From Xanthobacter autotrophicus (GTDB taxonomy: Bacteria > Pseudomonadota > Alphaproteobacteria > Rhizobiales > Xanthobacteraceae): a stretch of DNA of 64,000 nt. The stretch covers positions 1 to 64,000 of the forward strand of contig NZ_JAIVFO010000002.1 of assembly GCF_029991245.1 (NCBI RefSeq), in the 5' to 3' direction. Positions 42,377-50,900 of this stretch are shown piece by piece. Made by a program: the position numbers and the translations under genes. The notes under the pieces are model-generated. The model made no database searches. It was given only the letters and a program-made list of their open reading frames with translations, and was not told the origin of the DNA. Within the stretch, counting starts at the first letter, position 1; every line of letters starts with the position of its first letter.

Positions 42377-45300
42377 TATACCGCCTCCCGTTCGGCGATC
42401 CGCGCGAGCGGATAGCGTTCGAGCACTTTCGCCAGAATGGCGGGGTCAGCGGCGTCGGTCGGCACGAACATGCGCAGCTTCCAAGAGATGATCTCGTGGA
42501 ACAGGCCATAGGTGCGCAGGCGATCGCGCATCGTGTCGGTGAAGCCGGACAGTTCGATCCGGTTCACGCCCATGACACGGACCCTGCGAAGCTGGAGCCC
42601 TTCGGCGAGATCGAGGATCGTCTTGCCATCCATCAGCGCCGTGAAAGCGTCTTCGGGGCTCAAGGTGCTGCTGCCCGCTGCGGTCGCACCCGCGACCCAC
42701 GCGGATGAGACGCGCCGGCCGACGATGCGTTCGCCGGTGTCGGTCTGGAGCCGATAGACGCGTGTCGATTCATTCGGCAGGCGCTTCCAGATTGGCAGCA
42801 GCAGCCCGGAGACGACGTGGATGATGCTGTCGGTAAACGTCGGCACCTCGGTCAGTTCCACCTCCCAGGCGCGAGCGAACACCTGGCGGTCGGCTTCGAC
42901 CCAATGGGTCTGCGGCATCATCGCCAGCGGCATGGCGGGATGCTCCATCGGTCGGATGAGCCGGACGCGGCGTTCGACCTCGCCGTCGTCGAGCATCAGG
43001 CTGCTGGTCGGAACCTGCACGGCGGCGCGGCCCGACTGCCCATTGATGAGCAGCACCGCTCGGGGGTCGGTGAGGTGGTTCAGCGCTTCGTCGAGCGTGA
43101 CCGGTCGGTTGCGCTCGCGCTGGGTGATGGTGAGAAGCCGGGTCTCGGCGGAGGTGCCCGGATGGGTGTAGATCGCCTGACGGTCGGTGACGACGAAGCT
43201 CTCGGCGGTCAGGGTCTCCAGCCCGACGTCATAGACGCCCGACGCGATAGCCCCCTCGATGCGAGACGACAGCAATTGTTCGAACGCCGTGAACAGGATG
43301 TTCTGCAATCGAATAGTGAGAGCCAGCAATCGGTTGAGGAAGGTCGTGATCGGCGGCAACTCGTCCTTGATGCCGCCCGAATCCATCAGCGACAGGCCGG
43401 TCGCATCCTCGAACATCTGCAGTGAGCAGCCCTCGACCTTGCCCCGCACCAGCAACAGGTAGAGCTGGCGCAGTGCGTCGCGGGCATAGTGGCTCTCCAG
43501 ATTGTCCTCGGGCCTGAACAGGCCCTGGCCGCCGGTCTGGCGCTGGCCCTTGGTGATGGCGCCGAGCGTGTCGAGCCGACGGGCGATGGTCGAGAGGAAG
43601 CGCTTCTCGGCCTTGACGTTGGTCGCGATCGGCCGGAACAGCGGAGGTTGCTGCTGGTTCGTGCGATTGGTGCGACCGAGCCCCTGGATGGCGGCATCCG
43701 CCTTCCACCCTGCCTCGAGCAGATAGTGAACCCGCAGCCGGCGGTTCTTCGCCGACAGCTCGGCGTGATAACTGCGCCCGGTGCCACCTGCCTCCGAAAA
43801 CACGAGGATGCGCTTGGCATCATCCATGAACGCCTGCGTCTCGGCGAGATTGGCGGAGCCGGCGCGGGTCTCGACCATCAGGCGGTCGACGCCACCGGCG
43901 CCGGTCTTGCGGATGATGCGGCGCGAGCGGCCCGTCACCTCGGCCACCAGGTCGGTGCCGAAGCGCTGGACGATCTGGTCGAGCGCGCCGGGAACCGGGG
44001 TCAGCGACGCCAACCGTTCGATCAATCGGTCACGCCGGGCGACAGCCTCGCGGCTCTCGATCGGTTGGCCGTCGCGATAGACCGGCCGCGATGACAGCTT
44101 GCCCTCGCTGTCGGTGAATGGCTCGTAGAGCTGCACCGGGAACGAATGGGCGAGATAGTCGAGGACATACTCCCGCGGCGTGATGTCGACCTGGACGTCG
44201 CCCCAATCTTCGGTCGGGATCTCGGCCAGACGCCGTTCCATTAGCGCCTCGCCGGTGGAAACGATCTGGATGACGGCGGCGTGGCCCTCCGCCAGATCGC
44301 GCTCGATCGACTGGATTAACGACGGTGTCTTCATGCTGGTGATCAGGTGGGAGAAAAACCGCTGCTTGGCGCCTTCGAAGGCCGACCGCGCGGCGGACTT
44401 GGCCTGCGCATTCAGGGTGCCGGTCGAGCCGGTGATGTTCGCCGCCTGCATCGCGGCATCGAGATTGTTGTGAATGATGCCGAACGCCCCGGCATAGGCG
44501 TCGTAGATGCGGACCTGCTCAGGCGTCAGCGTGTGCTCGAGCAACTCGTATTCGACACCTTCGTAGGAGAGCGAGCGGGCCGCATAGAGACCGAGCGCCC
44601 GGAGATCGCGCGCGAGCACCTCCATCGCCGCGACGCCGCCGGCCTCGATCGCCTCGACGAACTCGGCGCGGGTGGCGAAGGGAAAGTCCTCGCCGCCCCA
44701 GAGGCCGAGGCGCTGGGCATAGGCGAGATTGTGGACCGTTGTGGCGCCGGTCGCCGAGACGTAGACGATGCGTGCGTTGGGCAGGGCGTGCTGGAGCCGA
44801 AGGCCCGCGCGTCCCTGTTGCGAGGCGGCCTGGTCGCCGCGTTCTCCCTTGCCGCCGGCGGCGTTCTGCATGGCGTGGCTCTCGTCGAAGATGATCACTC
44901 CATCGAAGTCGGAGCCCAACCAGTCGACGATCTGTCGGACGCGCGAAACTCGTCCGTCGCGCGCGTCGGACCGCAGCGTGGCGTAGGTGGTGAATAGGAC
45001 GCCTTCCGCCAGCCGGATCGGCGTGCCCTGGCGAAAACGCGAGAGCGGCGTGACCAGCAGACGCTCCATGCCGAGCGCCGACCAATCGCGTTGAGCATCC
45101 TCGATCAGCTTGTCGGACTTCGACACCCAGACGGCGCGGCGGCGGCCTTTCAGCCAGTTGTCGAGCAGGATGCCGGCGACCTGGCGGCCCTTGCCCGCGC
45201 CGGTGCCGTCGCCCAGGAACCAGCCGCGACGGAAGCGGACGGCGTTCTCGGCGTCGTCGCGCGCGGCCGAGACGAGGTCGAACGTCTCATCCACCGTCCA

Positions 45301-46719
45301 TGATCCGGCAAGATGACCGGCATGGGACTCGCCTGCGTAGATGACGCTTTCGAGCTGGGCGTCGGACAGCAGGCCGTCGCTGACGACGACGGGTGGCAGG
45401 TGTGGCCGATAGGTCGGTGTCGGCGGCGCGACCGAGGCCATGGCCGCCGACTGCACCAGCTTTGTGGGGTGAACCTGAGAGCCGGGAATATGGATCGCCT
45501 GCAATCCGTATTCCTCATAAAGCGCCTCGGTGATCCGGCCATCCTCGACCGGCTTCCAGTCGACGGTCTCATAGGCGAGTTCGACGCCTTCTGGCTCCGC
45601 CGTTCGCGCTGTACCGGAGGACGGGCGCATCGCGCAGGCGCGCACGGTTCGAGGGATGGCCAAGCCGACAACCGGCGCCACGGTGGCGGCAACAGGCAGC
45701 CTCGACGGGACATGATCGGCGACCCAGCCGAGAAGCGTGGCGACGTCGGGTGCGACGCCCGGTGAAGTCGGGAACACGCTCGCATTGTCGGCCGGAGCCT
45801 TGTCGATCACGGTCAGGCGGGTGTCGATGGTGGTGCCGTGTTTGGCGTAGACCGCGCCATCGATCGCGGCCGAGAACACGACGCGCCCGCGCTCCTGCAG
45901 CCGAATGAAGGCGTCACGCCAGGAAGGGTTGTCGGGGGAAAAGCTCGCCCCGGTGATGGCGACGAGGCGGCCGCCATCGGCAAGGCGCGACAGGCTGGAG
46001 GCGACATGGCGCGAGGCGGCGTCCGCCATTCTGCCCTCGACATTGGCCATCACCGAGAACGGCGGGTTCATCAGCACAACGCTCGGCGTGACGCCGGCGT
46101 CGAGATGGTCGTCGATCTGCGCCGCGTCGAAGCGGGTGACGCCGATGTTCTGGAACAGGTGGCCGAGCAGCCCGGCGCGTGTCTCCGCCAGCTCGTTGAG
46201 GACAAGCGATCCACCGGCAAGCTCGGCCAGAATGGCGAGCAGGCCAGTGCCGGCCGAAGGCTCAAGCACGCGGTCGGCCGGTGTGATCGCGGCGGCAACG
46301 CTCGCCGCGAGTCCCAATGCGATCGGTGTCGAGAACTGCTGGAACGTCTGGCTCTCCTCGGAGCGGCGGGTGTGGGTGGGGAGAAGGCCCGCCAGCTTGC
46401 CGAGCATCGGCAGCATGGCGGTGGGCGACGCGGCTTTGGCGCGGATCGCCGGGCCAAACTTGCGCAGGAAGAGGACCGTCGCTGCCTCGCAGGCTTCGTA
46501 AGCGGTCTTCCAGTCCCAGGCGCCGGACGCGTCGGAGGCGCCGAAAGCGGTCTCCATCGCTTTACGCAGCATGGCTGCGTCGATGCGACGGCCCTGTTCG
46601 AGATTGGGGAGGATGAGCCGCGCGGCTGCAAGAATGCGAGCGGCGGGGTCAGCGTCGTCGAGCGCCGCGGGAAGGCGCGCGGCCGGAATGGCGGACGCGG
46701 CAGTGGAAGAAGTCGTCAT
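42376..46719 (-). CDS. giant methyltransferase-helicase, strawberry-notch-like
   Basis: This 1447-aa protein joins an N-terminal adenine-methyltransferase-like domain (VLEPSAGTGLLAILAELAGG near 145 and motif IV LMNPPFSVM near 215) to an SF2 helicase: Walker A GDGTGAGKGRQ near 502, DEAH-like FDESHAMQNAA near 607 and the late motif GLGRTNRTNQQQ near 1010 within a strawberry-notch C-terminal domain. Genes of this kind are conserved in large conjugative elements and phages. Protecting incoming DNA or counteracting host restriction is a reasonable role but not proven. A leader element shared with two other genes lies upstream of its start. Confidence 0.93.
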   Translation of the reverse strand: MTTSSTAASAIPAARLPAALDDADPAARILAAARLILPNLEQGRRIDAAMLRKAMETAFGASDASGAWDWKTAYEACEAATVLFLRKFGPAIRAKAASPTAMLPMLGKLAGLLPTHTRRSEESQTFQQFSTPIALGLAASVAAAITPADRVLEPSAGTGLLAILAELAGGSLVLNELAETRAGLLGHLFQNIGVTRFDAAQIDDHLDAGVTPSVVLMNPPFSVMANVEGRMADAASRHVASSLSRLADGGRLVAITGASFSPDNPSWRDAFIRLQERGRVVFSAAIDGAVYAKHGTTIDTRLTVIDKAPADNASVFPTSPGVAPDVATLLGWVADHVPSRLPVAATVAPVVGLAIPRTVRACAMRPSSGTARTAEPEGVELAYETVDWKPVEDGRITEALYEEYGLQAIHIPGSQVHPTKLVQSAAMASVAPPTPTYRPHLPPVVVSDGLLSDAQLESVIYAGESHAGHLAGSWTVDETFDLVSAARDDAENAVRFRRGWFLGDGTGAGKGRQVAGILLDNWLKGRRRAVWVSKSDKLIEDAQRDWSALGMERLLVTPLSRFRQGTPIRLAEGVLFTTYATLRSDARDGRVSRVRQIVDWLGSDFDGVIIFDESHAMQNAAGGKGERGDQAASQQGRAGLRLQHALPNARIVYVSATGATTVHNLAYAQRLGLWGGEDFPFATRAEFVEAIEAGGVAAMEVLARDLRALGLYAARSLSYEGVEYELLEHTLTPEQVRIYDAYAGAFGIIHNNLDAAMQAANITGSTGTLNAQAKSAARSAFEGAKQRFFSHLITSMKTPSLIQSIERDLAEGHAAVIQIVSTGEALMERRLAEIPTEDWGDVQVDITPREYVLDYLAHSFPVQLYEPFTDSEGKLSSRPVYRDGQPIESREAVARRDRLIERLASLTPVPGALDQIVQRFGTDLVAEVTGRSRRIIRKTGAGGVDRLMVETRAGSANLAETQAFMDDAKRILVFSEAGGTGRSYHAELSAKNRRLRVHYLLEAGWKADAAIQGLGRTNRTNQQQPPLFRPIATNVKAEKRFLSTIARRLDTLGAITKGQRQTGGQGLFRPEDNLESHYARDALRQLYLLLVRGKVEGCSLQMFEDATGLSLMDSGGIKDELPPITTFLNRLLALTIRLQNILFTAFEQLLSSRIEGAIASGVYDVGLETLTAESFVVTDRQAIYTHPGTSAETRLLTITQRERNRPVTLDEALNHLTDPRAVLLINGQSGRAAVQVPTSSLMLDDGEVERRVRLIRPMEHPAMPLAMMPQTHWVEADRQVFARAWEVELTEVPTFTDSIIHVVSGLLLPIWKRLPNESTRVYRLQTDTGERIVGRRVSSAWVAGATAAGSSTLSPEDAFTALMDGKTILDLAEGLQLRRVRVMGVNRIELSGFTDTMRDRLRTYGLFHEIISWKLRMFVPTDAADPAILAKVLERYPLARIAEREAV

Positions 46720-46764
46720 GGTGTGAAGCCTCGGGAGAGCGGGGACGGATCGAACCGCGGGGCG

Positions 46765-46817
46765 CTCTCTCTCGACCCCGTCGGCTCAAACCCGTCCCGG
46801 CATCCCTCTTCCTCTCA
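46765..46817 (-). promoter_or_regulatory. repeated 5'-leader element, copy A
   Basis: Read on the plus strand it holds CTCTCTCTC (46765-46773), CCCGTCCCGG (46791-46800) and CCTCTTCCTCTCA (46805-46817), in the same order and similar spacing as copies B and C. It lies 46 bases upstream of the methylase-helicase start and overlaps the DUF4326 stop codon. This copy differs in one base of the CCCGTCACGG box. On the transcript strand the boxes read GAGGAAGAGG, CCGGGACGGG and a GA-rich run. Confidence 0.65.
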
Positions 46818-47123
46818 GGCTGCGGCGCTGACGCCGCGCCACCACGCGATCCGCTCGTCGCGGCTGGCATTGGCGAGCCGCCGCAGCAGGTCGCCGTGGC
46901 AGGCCAGCGGCGCGCAGAAGCAGACGAGGTCGCTACCGCGCAGCTCGTCGAGCGCCCGTAGCAGATGATGCTGATCGGCAAGCCAGCGCTCGTGCTTGGC
47001 GATGACGGTGGCGCGATCGCTGTCGGGGCCGATGCGGAACGGATTGCTCCACTTGCTGCCCCGGCCGATGTAGACGGCCCCGGCAGGCACGCCGACCTCC
47101 CGTTTGTTCAAAACCCTGCACAT
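46815..47123 (-). CDS. DUF4326 protein
   Basis: The 102-aa protein matches DUF4326: CRVLNKREVGVPAGAVYIGR, GSKWSNPFRIGPDSDRATVI, ELRGSDLVCFCAPLACHGDL. The WSNPF and LVCFCAPLACHGD patterns are diagnostic. These small proteins occur in phages and plasmids with no established function. ATG 47123 is chosen because AGGAGG sits eight bases upstream; GTG 47132 is too close to it. Confidence 0.9.
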   Translation of the reverse strand: MCRVLNKREVGVPAGAVYIGRGSKWSNPFRIGPDSDRATVIAKHERWLADQHHLLRALDELRGSDLVCFCAPLACHGDLLRRLANASRDERIAWWRGVSAAA

Positions 47124-47451
47124 CGCCGTCACCTCCTGATCCCGTTGCGGCGACCTGTCGGCCGGGCGCGGTCAGGCGGCGTCGGTCACGCGAGACCGGA
47201 TGGGCGATGCGGTAACGGCTTGTCCGTTGACCGGCGTTGCGCCGCGTCCAGACAAGAGAGCCGTCATGGGATCGAAAGGGAGGCGAGCGTCAGGGCGAGA
47301 GCGATAAGCGGCGTGCCGACCCGAAGGCTATTTCTGTCGCGGGCGCATGGCGGTAGACTCGGGCCTTCATCGCAAGGCACGCGCTTCATCCTGCCCTCGG
47401 CCGAGTTGCGTCCGCGCCATCGAGATAAGGCCAGTCGCAAGGAGGCGGACT
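47124..47451. other. gap between DUF4326 and the small secreted gene
   Basis: No convincing gene is seen. A segment near 47286-47345 (GAGCGTCAGGG, then GGCTATTTCTGTCGCG) weakly resembles the structured repeat of copies 1 and 2, but the complementary arm is not found. The two flanking genes are divergent. Confidence 0.45.
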
Positions 47452-47808
47452 ATGAAGGGTAGCGTGATCGCAATTGCCGTGGTGGCTCTGGTGGTGGGGT
47501 TCGCTGCTGGATTTGCTCTACGGCCCGTCCTTGCGCCGGCGGGAGTATCGGCAGCGGCAGCCGCCGGCGTTGCGCAGCCAACGGAAGAGGAAGCGATTGC
47601 GGCAGTTCGGCGTCATAAGCTGTTCACGGGCACGTCGCTTACCAGCGCGACGCTGAAACTCGGCGACTGCGCGCCGGGCGGCGTCGGGCCGGGCGTCACC
47701 TGCATGACGCAACTCACGATGGATGCCAGCAAGCCCAACGCGACGCCGCAGAACCGCCCCGTCGGCTTCGCCCGCGTCAATGGACAATGGGAGGTCGCGG
47801 TCTGGTAG
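47452..47808 (+). CDS. small exported hypothetical protein
   Basis: The 118-aa product starts with a membrane helix or signal peptide (AIAVVALVVGFAAGFALRPV) and has a soluble domain with two cysteines (LKLGDCAPGG and GVTCMTQLTMD) and the end RPVGFARVNGQWEVAVW. AAGGAGG lies upstream of ATG 47452. I do not recognise it by name; the domain looks like a small secreted fold stabilised by a disulfide. It stands alone on the plus strand, convergent with the DUF6117 gene. Confidence 0.7.
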   Translation: MKGSVIAIAVVALVVGFAAGFALRPVLAPAGVSAAAAAGVAQPTEEEAIAAVRRHKLFTGTSLTSATLKLGDCAPGGVGPGVTCMTQLTMDASKPNATPQNRPVGFARVNGQWEVAVW

Positions 47809-47812
47809 CTGG

Positions 47813-48061
47813 TCAGCCGGGCGCGGCGCCGTTGATCTCGCCGGACGGCTCTGGTGGACGATAAGCGTCGTAGGGATTTCCGTCCGCGAGATGGCCGAAC
47901 GGTGTGAACACATAGTCGCCGTCGTCCCGACCCACGGCACAGATGACATAGCGCGGCTCGCCGGTCACGGCGTCCGTGCATTTCATCAGGGCGAGACTGC
48001 CGTCTTCTGCCGCGCGCAGCAGCGTGTTGAAGTTGGCGCGGGCATGGTGGGGGATGCTCAT
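47813..48061 (-). CDS. DUF6117-like small protein
   Basis: The 82-aa product reads SIPHHARANFNTLLRAAEDG, then LALMKCTDAVTGEPRYVICA and VGRDDGDYVFTPFGHLADGN, a pattern I recall as DUF6117, a family of conjugative-element proteins with no known function. GGAGGA lies upstream of ATG 48061. It overlaps the stop of the gene upstream (ATGA), so both form one transcript. Confidence 0.78.
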   Translation of the reverse strand: MSIPHHARANFNTLLRAAEDGSLALMKCTDAVTGEPRYVICAVGRDDGDYVFTPFGHLADGNPYDAYRPPEPSGEINGAAPG

Positions 48062-48477
48062 GGTTTTCCTCCCTGTCCTGCGTCGAGCATCTCGGCGAGC
48101 CAGCGATGCGTGCTGATCCATGCAACGGTCTCGCCGGCGTCGAGATCGAGCACATGCGCGCCGCCTGCGAAGGCGTTGACGCGCGGGCGCGAGCAGGTGT
48201 TGGACCATTGAAAGCCCCAACGGCCGGTGAGGCCGAAGGTCTTGGCGCACACCAACACGAAGTCGATGACACGCTGGGGATCGCCAGTCGCCTCGTCCCG
48301 CATCCAGAGCTGTGTGCCGCCATGCTCCGGCTGGATCGAGAGAAGGAAGCCGTCGGATGGCGGGTCTTCCTCTGCGCCCTCCAAGGAAAGTGCATTGTAG
48401 AGATCGAGGGCGCGAGCAGCGTTGTCGGGTGTGCCGACATCGAGCAGGCACGAGAAATGGGTAAAGTAATCAGCCAT
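48058..48477 (-). CDS. conserved hypothetical protein of the element backbone
   Basis: This 139-aa protein has no recognised domain. Features: FTHFSCLLDVGTPDNAARAL, DGFLLSIQPEHGGTQLWMRD, RVIDFVLVCAKTFGLTGRWG and GGAHVLDLDAGETVAWISTH. It is probably soluble with an alpha/beta fold. AGGAG lies nine bases upstream of ATG 48477. A 10-bp hairpin (48498-48539) stands between it and the ParB-like gene and may separate or attenuate their transcription. Confidence 0.75.
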   Translation of the reverse strand: MADYFTHFSCLLDVGTPDNAARALDLYNALSLEGAEEDPPSDGFLLSIQPEHGGTQLWMRDEATGDPQRVIDFVLVCAKTFGLTGRWGFQWSNTCSRPRVNAFAGGAHVLDLDAGETVAWISTHRWLAEMLDAGQGGKP

Positions 48478-48497
48478 CGGAGGGCTCCTGAAACGTC

Positions 48498-48539
48498 GAA
48501 AGCCCGGCTGATCCCTGTCACGCAGGGGGCCGGGCTTTC
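48498..48539 (-). terminator. nested hairpin between ParB-like gene and 48477 gene
   Basis: Outer arms 48498-48507 (GAAAGCCCGG) and 48530-48539 are exact complements, and an inner CCCTG / CAGGG pair adds a second stem around TCACG. No clear T tract follows on the minus strand. It may be a terminator or attenuator for the ParB-like gene upstream, or an mRNA processing structure 20 bases before the next ribosome site. Confidence 0.5.
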
Positions 48540-48595
48540 TGATCGATCTGGTGATGAAAACGAATGCGGAGCGACCGGAGCCGCCCCGCACAAGG

Positions 48596-50728
48596 CTACT
48601 CGGCCGCGATCATGCGGGTCGGGTCGTCGTCGGTCTCGACTGCCGCGTCCTCGTCATCGCTGGCGAGGAAGTCGGGCAACGCCCCGGTCTCGCCAGTCGG
48701 CGTATCGGCAGCGGTCTCGATGTCGGCCAGGCGCAGCGGCTCGGGCAGCCAGCCGGTGCCGTCGAGCAACCGTTCGGCCTCCCGCGCCATGTCGCCCTTC
48801 TTGAGGTGATCGATGAGCTGGGCCGACTGCTCGCCCTTCGCCTCGCGCACCGCCTCGAGAATGCGGGGCTTGGTGACACGGCTAAGATAGTTGTCGACGG
48901 TGGGCCGCCACCCGGCGTCGACCATGTCGAGACCAACGGCGCGGGCCAGGCGATCGGCGTGCTTCAGGCGGCGTTCGAGGCCGTGCTGCGAAAGCCCGGC
49001 GCCGCCGTAGCGGTCGACCTTCTCGTAGAGCGCGTTCACGCCGTAGGAGACGCAATGCGCGAGCAAGGCCGAGCGACTGGCGTCGTCGAGGCCGACCAGC
49101 CAATCCCACAGCGCATCCTCGTCGGCGGGCAGATCGGTCTTCCAGTCGTCCTGCCGCGCGGCGATGGCCTTTGCGGATGGGCTGTCCTTCAGGTCGGCGG
49201 CCTGAACGGAGAAGAAGACGTGCCGAACCGAGGCCTCCAGGCATCCACCCGAAGACGAAGTACGCTGGAAGGTGTCGAGCACCAGCTTGTGCAGCAGCGC
49301 CGTCAGAGCAACGTGCGGATTGGTGGCGAGGGCGTCGCGCAAGGCCAGCGTCCGATGTGCGGTCAGCTCGGTGACCAGACGCTCCGGCAGCGGCTTGATG
49401 ACGTCGTCATCGTCGTCCTCCGGCTCGACCTGACCGCCGATGGTAATGATCGCGCGCTGGACCATTGGCGTTGACGGGGCGGATGCCTCGGGCGTCGCGC
49501 CCTCGGCTCCGGTATCGTCTTCGCCATCCACCGTGACCGGCGCCTCGTCCTCGGGGCGGACATAGCCGCGATCGACCGACAGCTTGCCGTCGCCGTCGAT
49601 GCTGACGAACACGCCGGCACGGACGATGTCGCTCAGGTCGTAGATGAGAGGGCGATCGTCGAAGGCGGCCAGCGCCGTCTCGATCTCGCCAAGCCGTTCA
49701 TCCGCTTCGTCCGGCAGCTCGTCGGCGCCTTCATACTCGGCTTCAAGCTTGGCGTATTCGGCGTTCAGCGCCTCGATCGTCGCCTTTTCCTCGACACGGA
49801 GATCGGCAGTCGTGCCGGACAGCTCGCGCAGGCCGTGGGCGTGTCCGTAGGGCGTCTCGACCGCGACCGAGATCCACTTCCAGCCCTCGGCGGCGATGGC
49901 CTCGGCCTCCACCTTCAGCTTGTCGGCGACCAGGCGGTCGAGGAGAGCGACATCCTCCAGCCAGCCGCCATCATCGTTCTGGAACAGGTCGCGCATGACG
50001 ACGCCCCCGGCCTCGGCATAGGCGTCCAGGCCGACGAACTGCGCGCGCTTGTCGGAGGCGCGGACCGTCGTCTCCGTCAGCATGCGACGGATCTGATAGG
50101 CCTCCTTGCTATAGGAGCGCTGGACCACCTCCCAGACCTGTGCCTGACGGGCGTGGTCATGGGTGACGGTGAACGCCATCAGTTGCTCCAGCGTAATGCC
50201 GTCCTCGGCGTAGAGGTCGAGCAGGCTCGGAGCGACGGCGGCAAGGCGCAGACGCTGCTTCACGACATTGACCGGGACAAAGAAGGCCGCGGCGATGTCC
50301 TCCTCGGGCTGGCCCTTCTCGCGCATCGCCAGGAACGCCCGGAACTGGTCGAGGGGATGCAGAGCCACACGCTGGACGTTTTCCGCCAAGGAATCCTCCT
50401 CAGCCGAGGTGGCGGCGTCGGCGGCTTTCGGGATGCACGGCACGGGCGCGGTCTTGGCGAGACGCTTCTGCTTGACGAGGCGTTCGAGCGCCCGGTAGCG
50501 GCGACCGCCGGCCGGGACCTCGAACATGCCGGTCTCGGCGCCTTCGGCATCGAGCACCGGCCGGACGTTGAGGCCCTGAAGCAAGCCGCGCCGGGCGATG
50601 TCCTCGGACAGCTCCTCGATCGAGACGCCGGCCTTCACGCGCCGGACGTTGGACTGGCTGAGCACCAGCTTGTTGAAGGGAATGTCGCGCGAGGACGACA
50701 GGGTGATTTTCTGAACGACAGTAGCCAT
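48596..50728 (-). CDS. large ParB/RepB/Spo0J-type protein
   Basis: The 710-aa protein has a ParB N-terminal domain (IPFNKLVLSQSNVRRVKAGV, SIEELSEDIARRGLLQGLNV, then FEVPAGGRRYRALERLVKQK), the SLAENVQRVALHPLDQFRAF box and an HTH-like region (EEDIAAAFFVPVNVVKQRLR). The C-terminal 450 residues are an acidic, helical extension typical of plasmid ParB-like proteins of this size class. Its role may be regulation or nuclease-type ParB activity rather than partition. ATG 50728 is preferred; GTG at 50785 in the leader would add 19 residues. Confidence 0.92.
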   Translation of the reverse strand: MATVVQKITLSSSRDIPFNKLVLSQSNVRRVKAGVSIEELSEDIARRGLLQGLNVRPVLDAEGAETGMFEVPAGGRRYRALERLVKQKRLAKTAPVPCIPKAADAATSAEEDSLAENVQRVALHPLDQFRAFLAMREKGQPEEDIAAAFFVPVNVVKQRLRLAAVAPSLLDLYAEDGITLEQLMAFTVTHDHARQAQVWEVVQRSYSKEAYQIRRMLTETTVRASDKRAQFVGLDAYAEAGGVVMRDLFQNDDGGWLEDVALLDRLVADKLKVEAEAIAAEGWKWISVAVETPYGHAHGLRELSGTTADLRVEEKATIEALNAEYAKLEAEYEGADELPDEADERLGEIETALAAFDDRPLIYDLSDIVRAGVFVSIDGDGKLSVDRGYVRPEDEAPVTVDGEDDTGAEGATPEASAPSTPMVQRAIITIGGQVEPEDDDDDVIKPLPERLVTELTAHRTLALRDALATNPHVALTALLHKLVLDTFQRTSSSGGCLEASVRHVFFSVQAADLKDSPSAKAIAARQDDWKTDLPADEDALWDWLVGLDDASRSALLAHCVSYGVNALYEKVDRYGGAGLSQHGLERRLKHADRLARAVGLDMVDAGWRPTVDNYLSRVTKPRILEAVREAKGEQSAQLIDHLKKGDMAREAERLLDGTGWLPEPLRLADIETAADTPTGETGALPDFLASDDEDAAVETDDDPTRMIAAE

Positions 50729-50754
50729 CGGGGTAGTCTCCGCGACGGGCGCCG

Positions 50755-50812
50755 AGAGACTCTCTCTCAGCCCTAAACCCGTCACGGAGCGAAGCGCCGC
50801 CCTCTTCCTCTA
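50755..50812 (-). promoter_or_regulatory. repeated 5'-leader element, copy B
   Basis: Read on the plus strand: GAGAGA-CTC-TCTCTC, a perfect 6-bp hairpin near 50755-50769, then CAGCCCTAAACCCGTCACGG, then CCTCTTCCTCTAA to 50812. The order and spacing match copy C. The ParB-like gene starts 26 bases beyond it on the minus strand. The hairpin arms differ from copy C but still pair. Confidence 0.7.
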
Positions 50813-50900
50813 AGGGGGCAGCGCCACGGAACGGAATTGGGGACACGCGTGAAGCGCAAAGCCGGAGACACGGAAAACCGCATCCCCGGCTTCACGGAAA

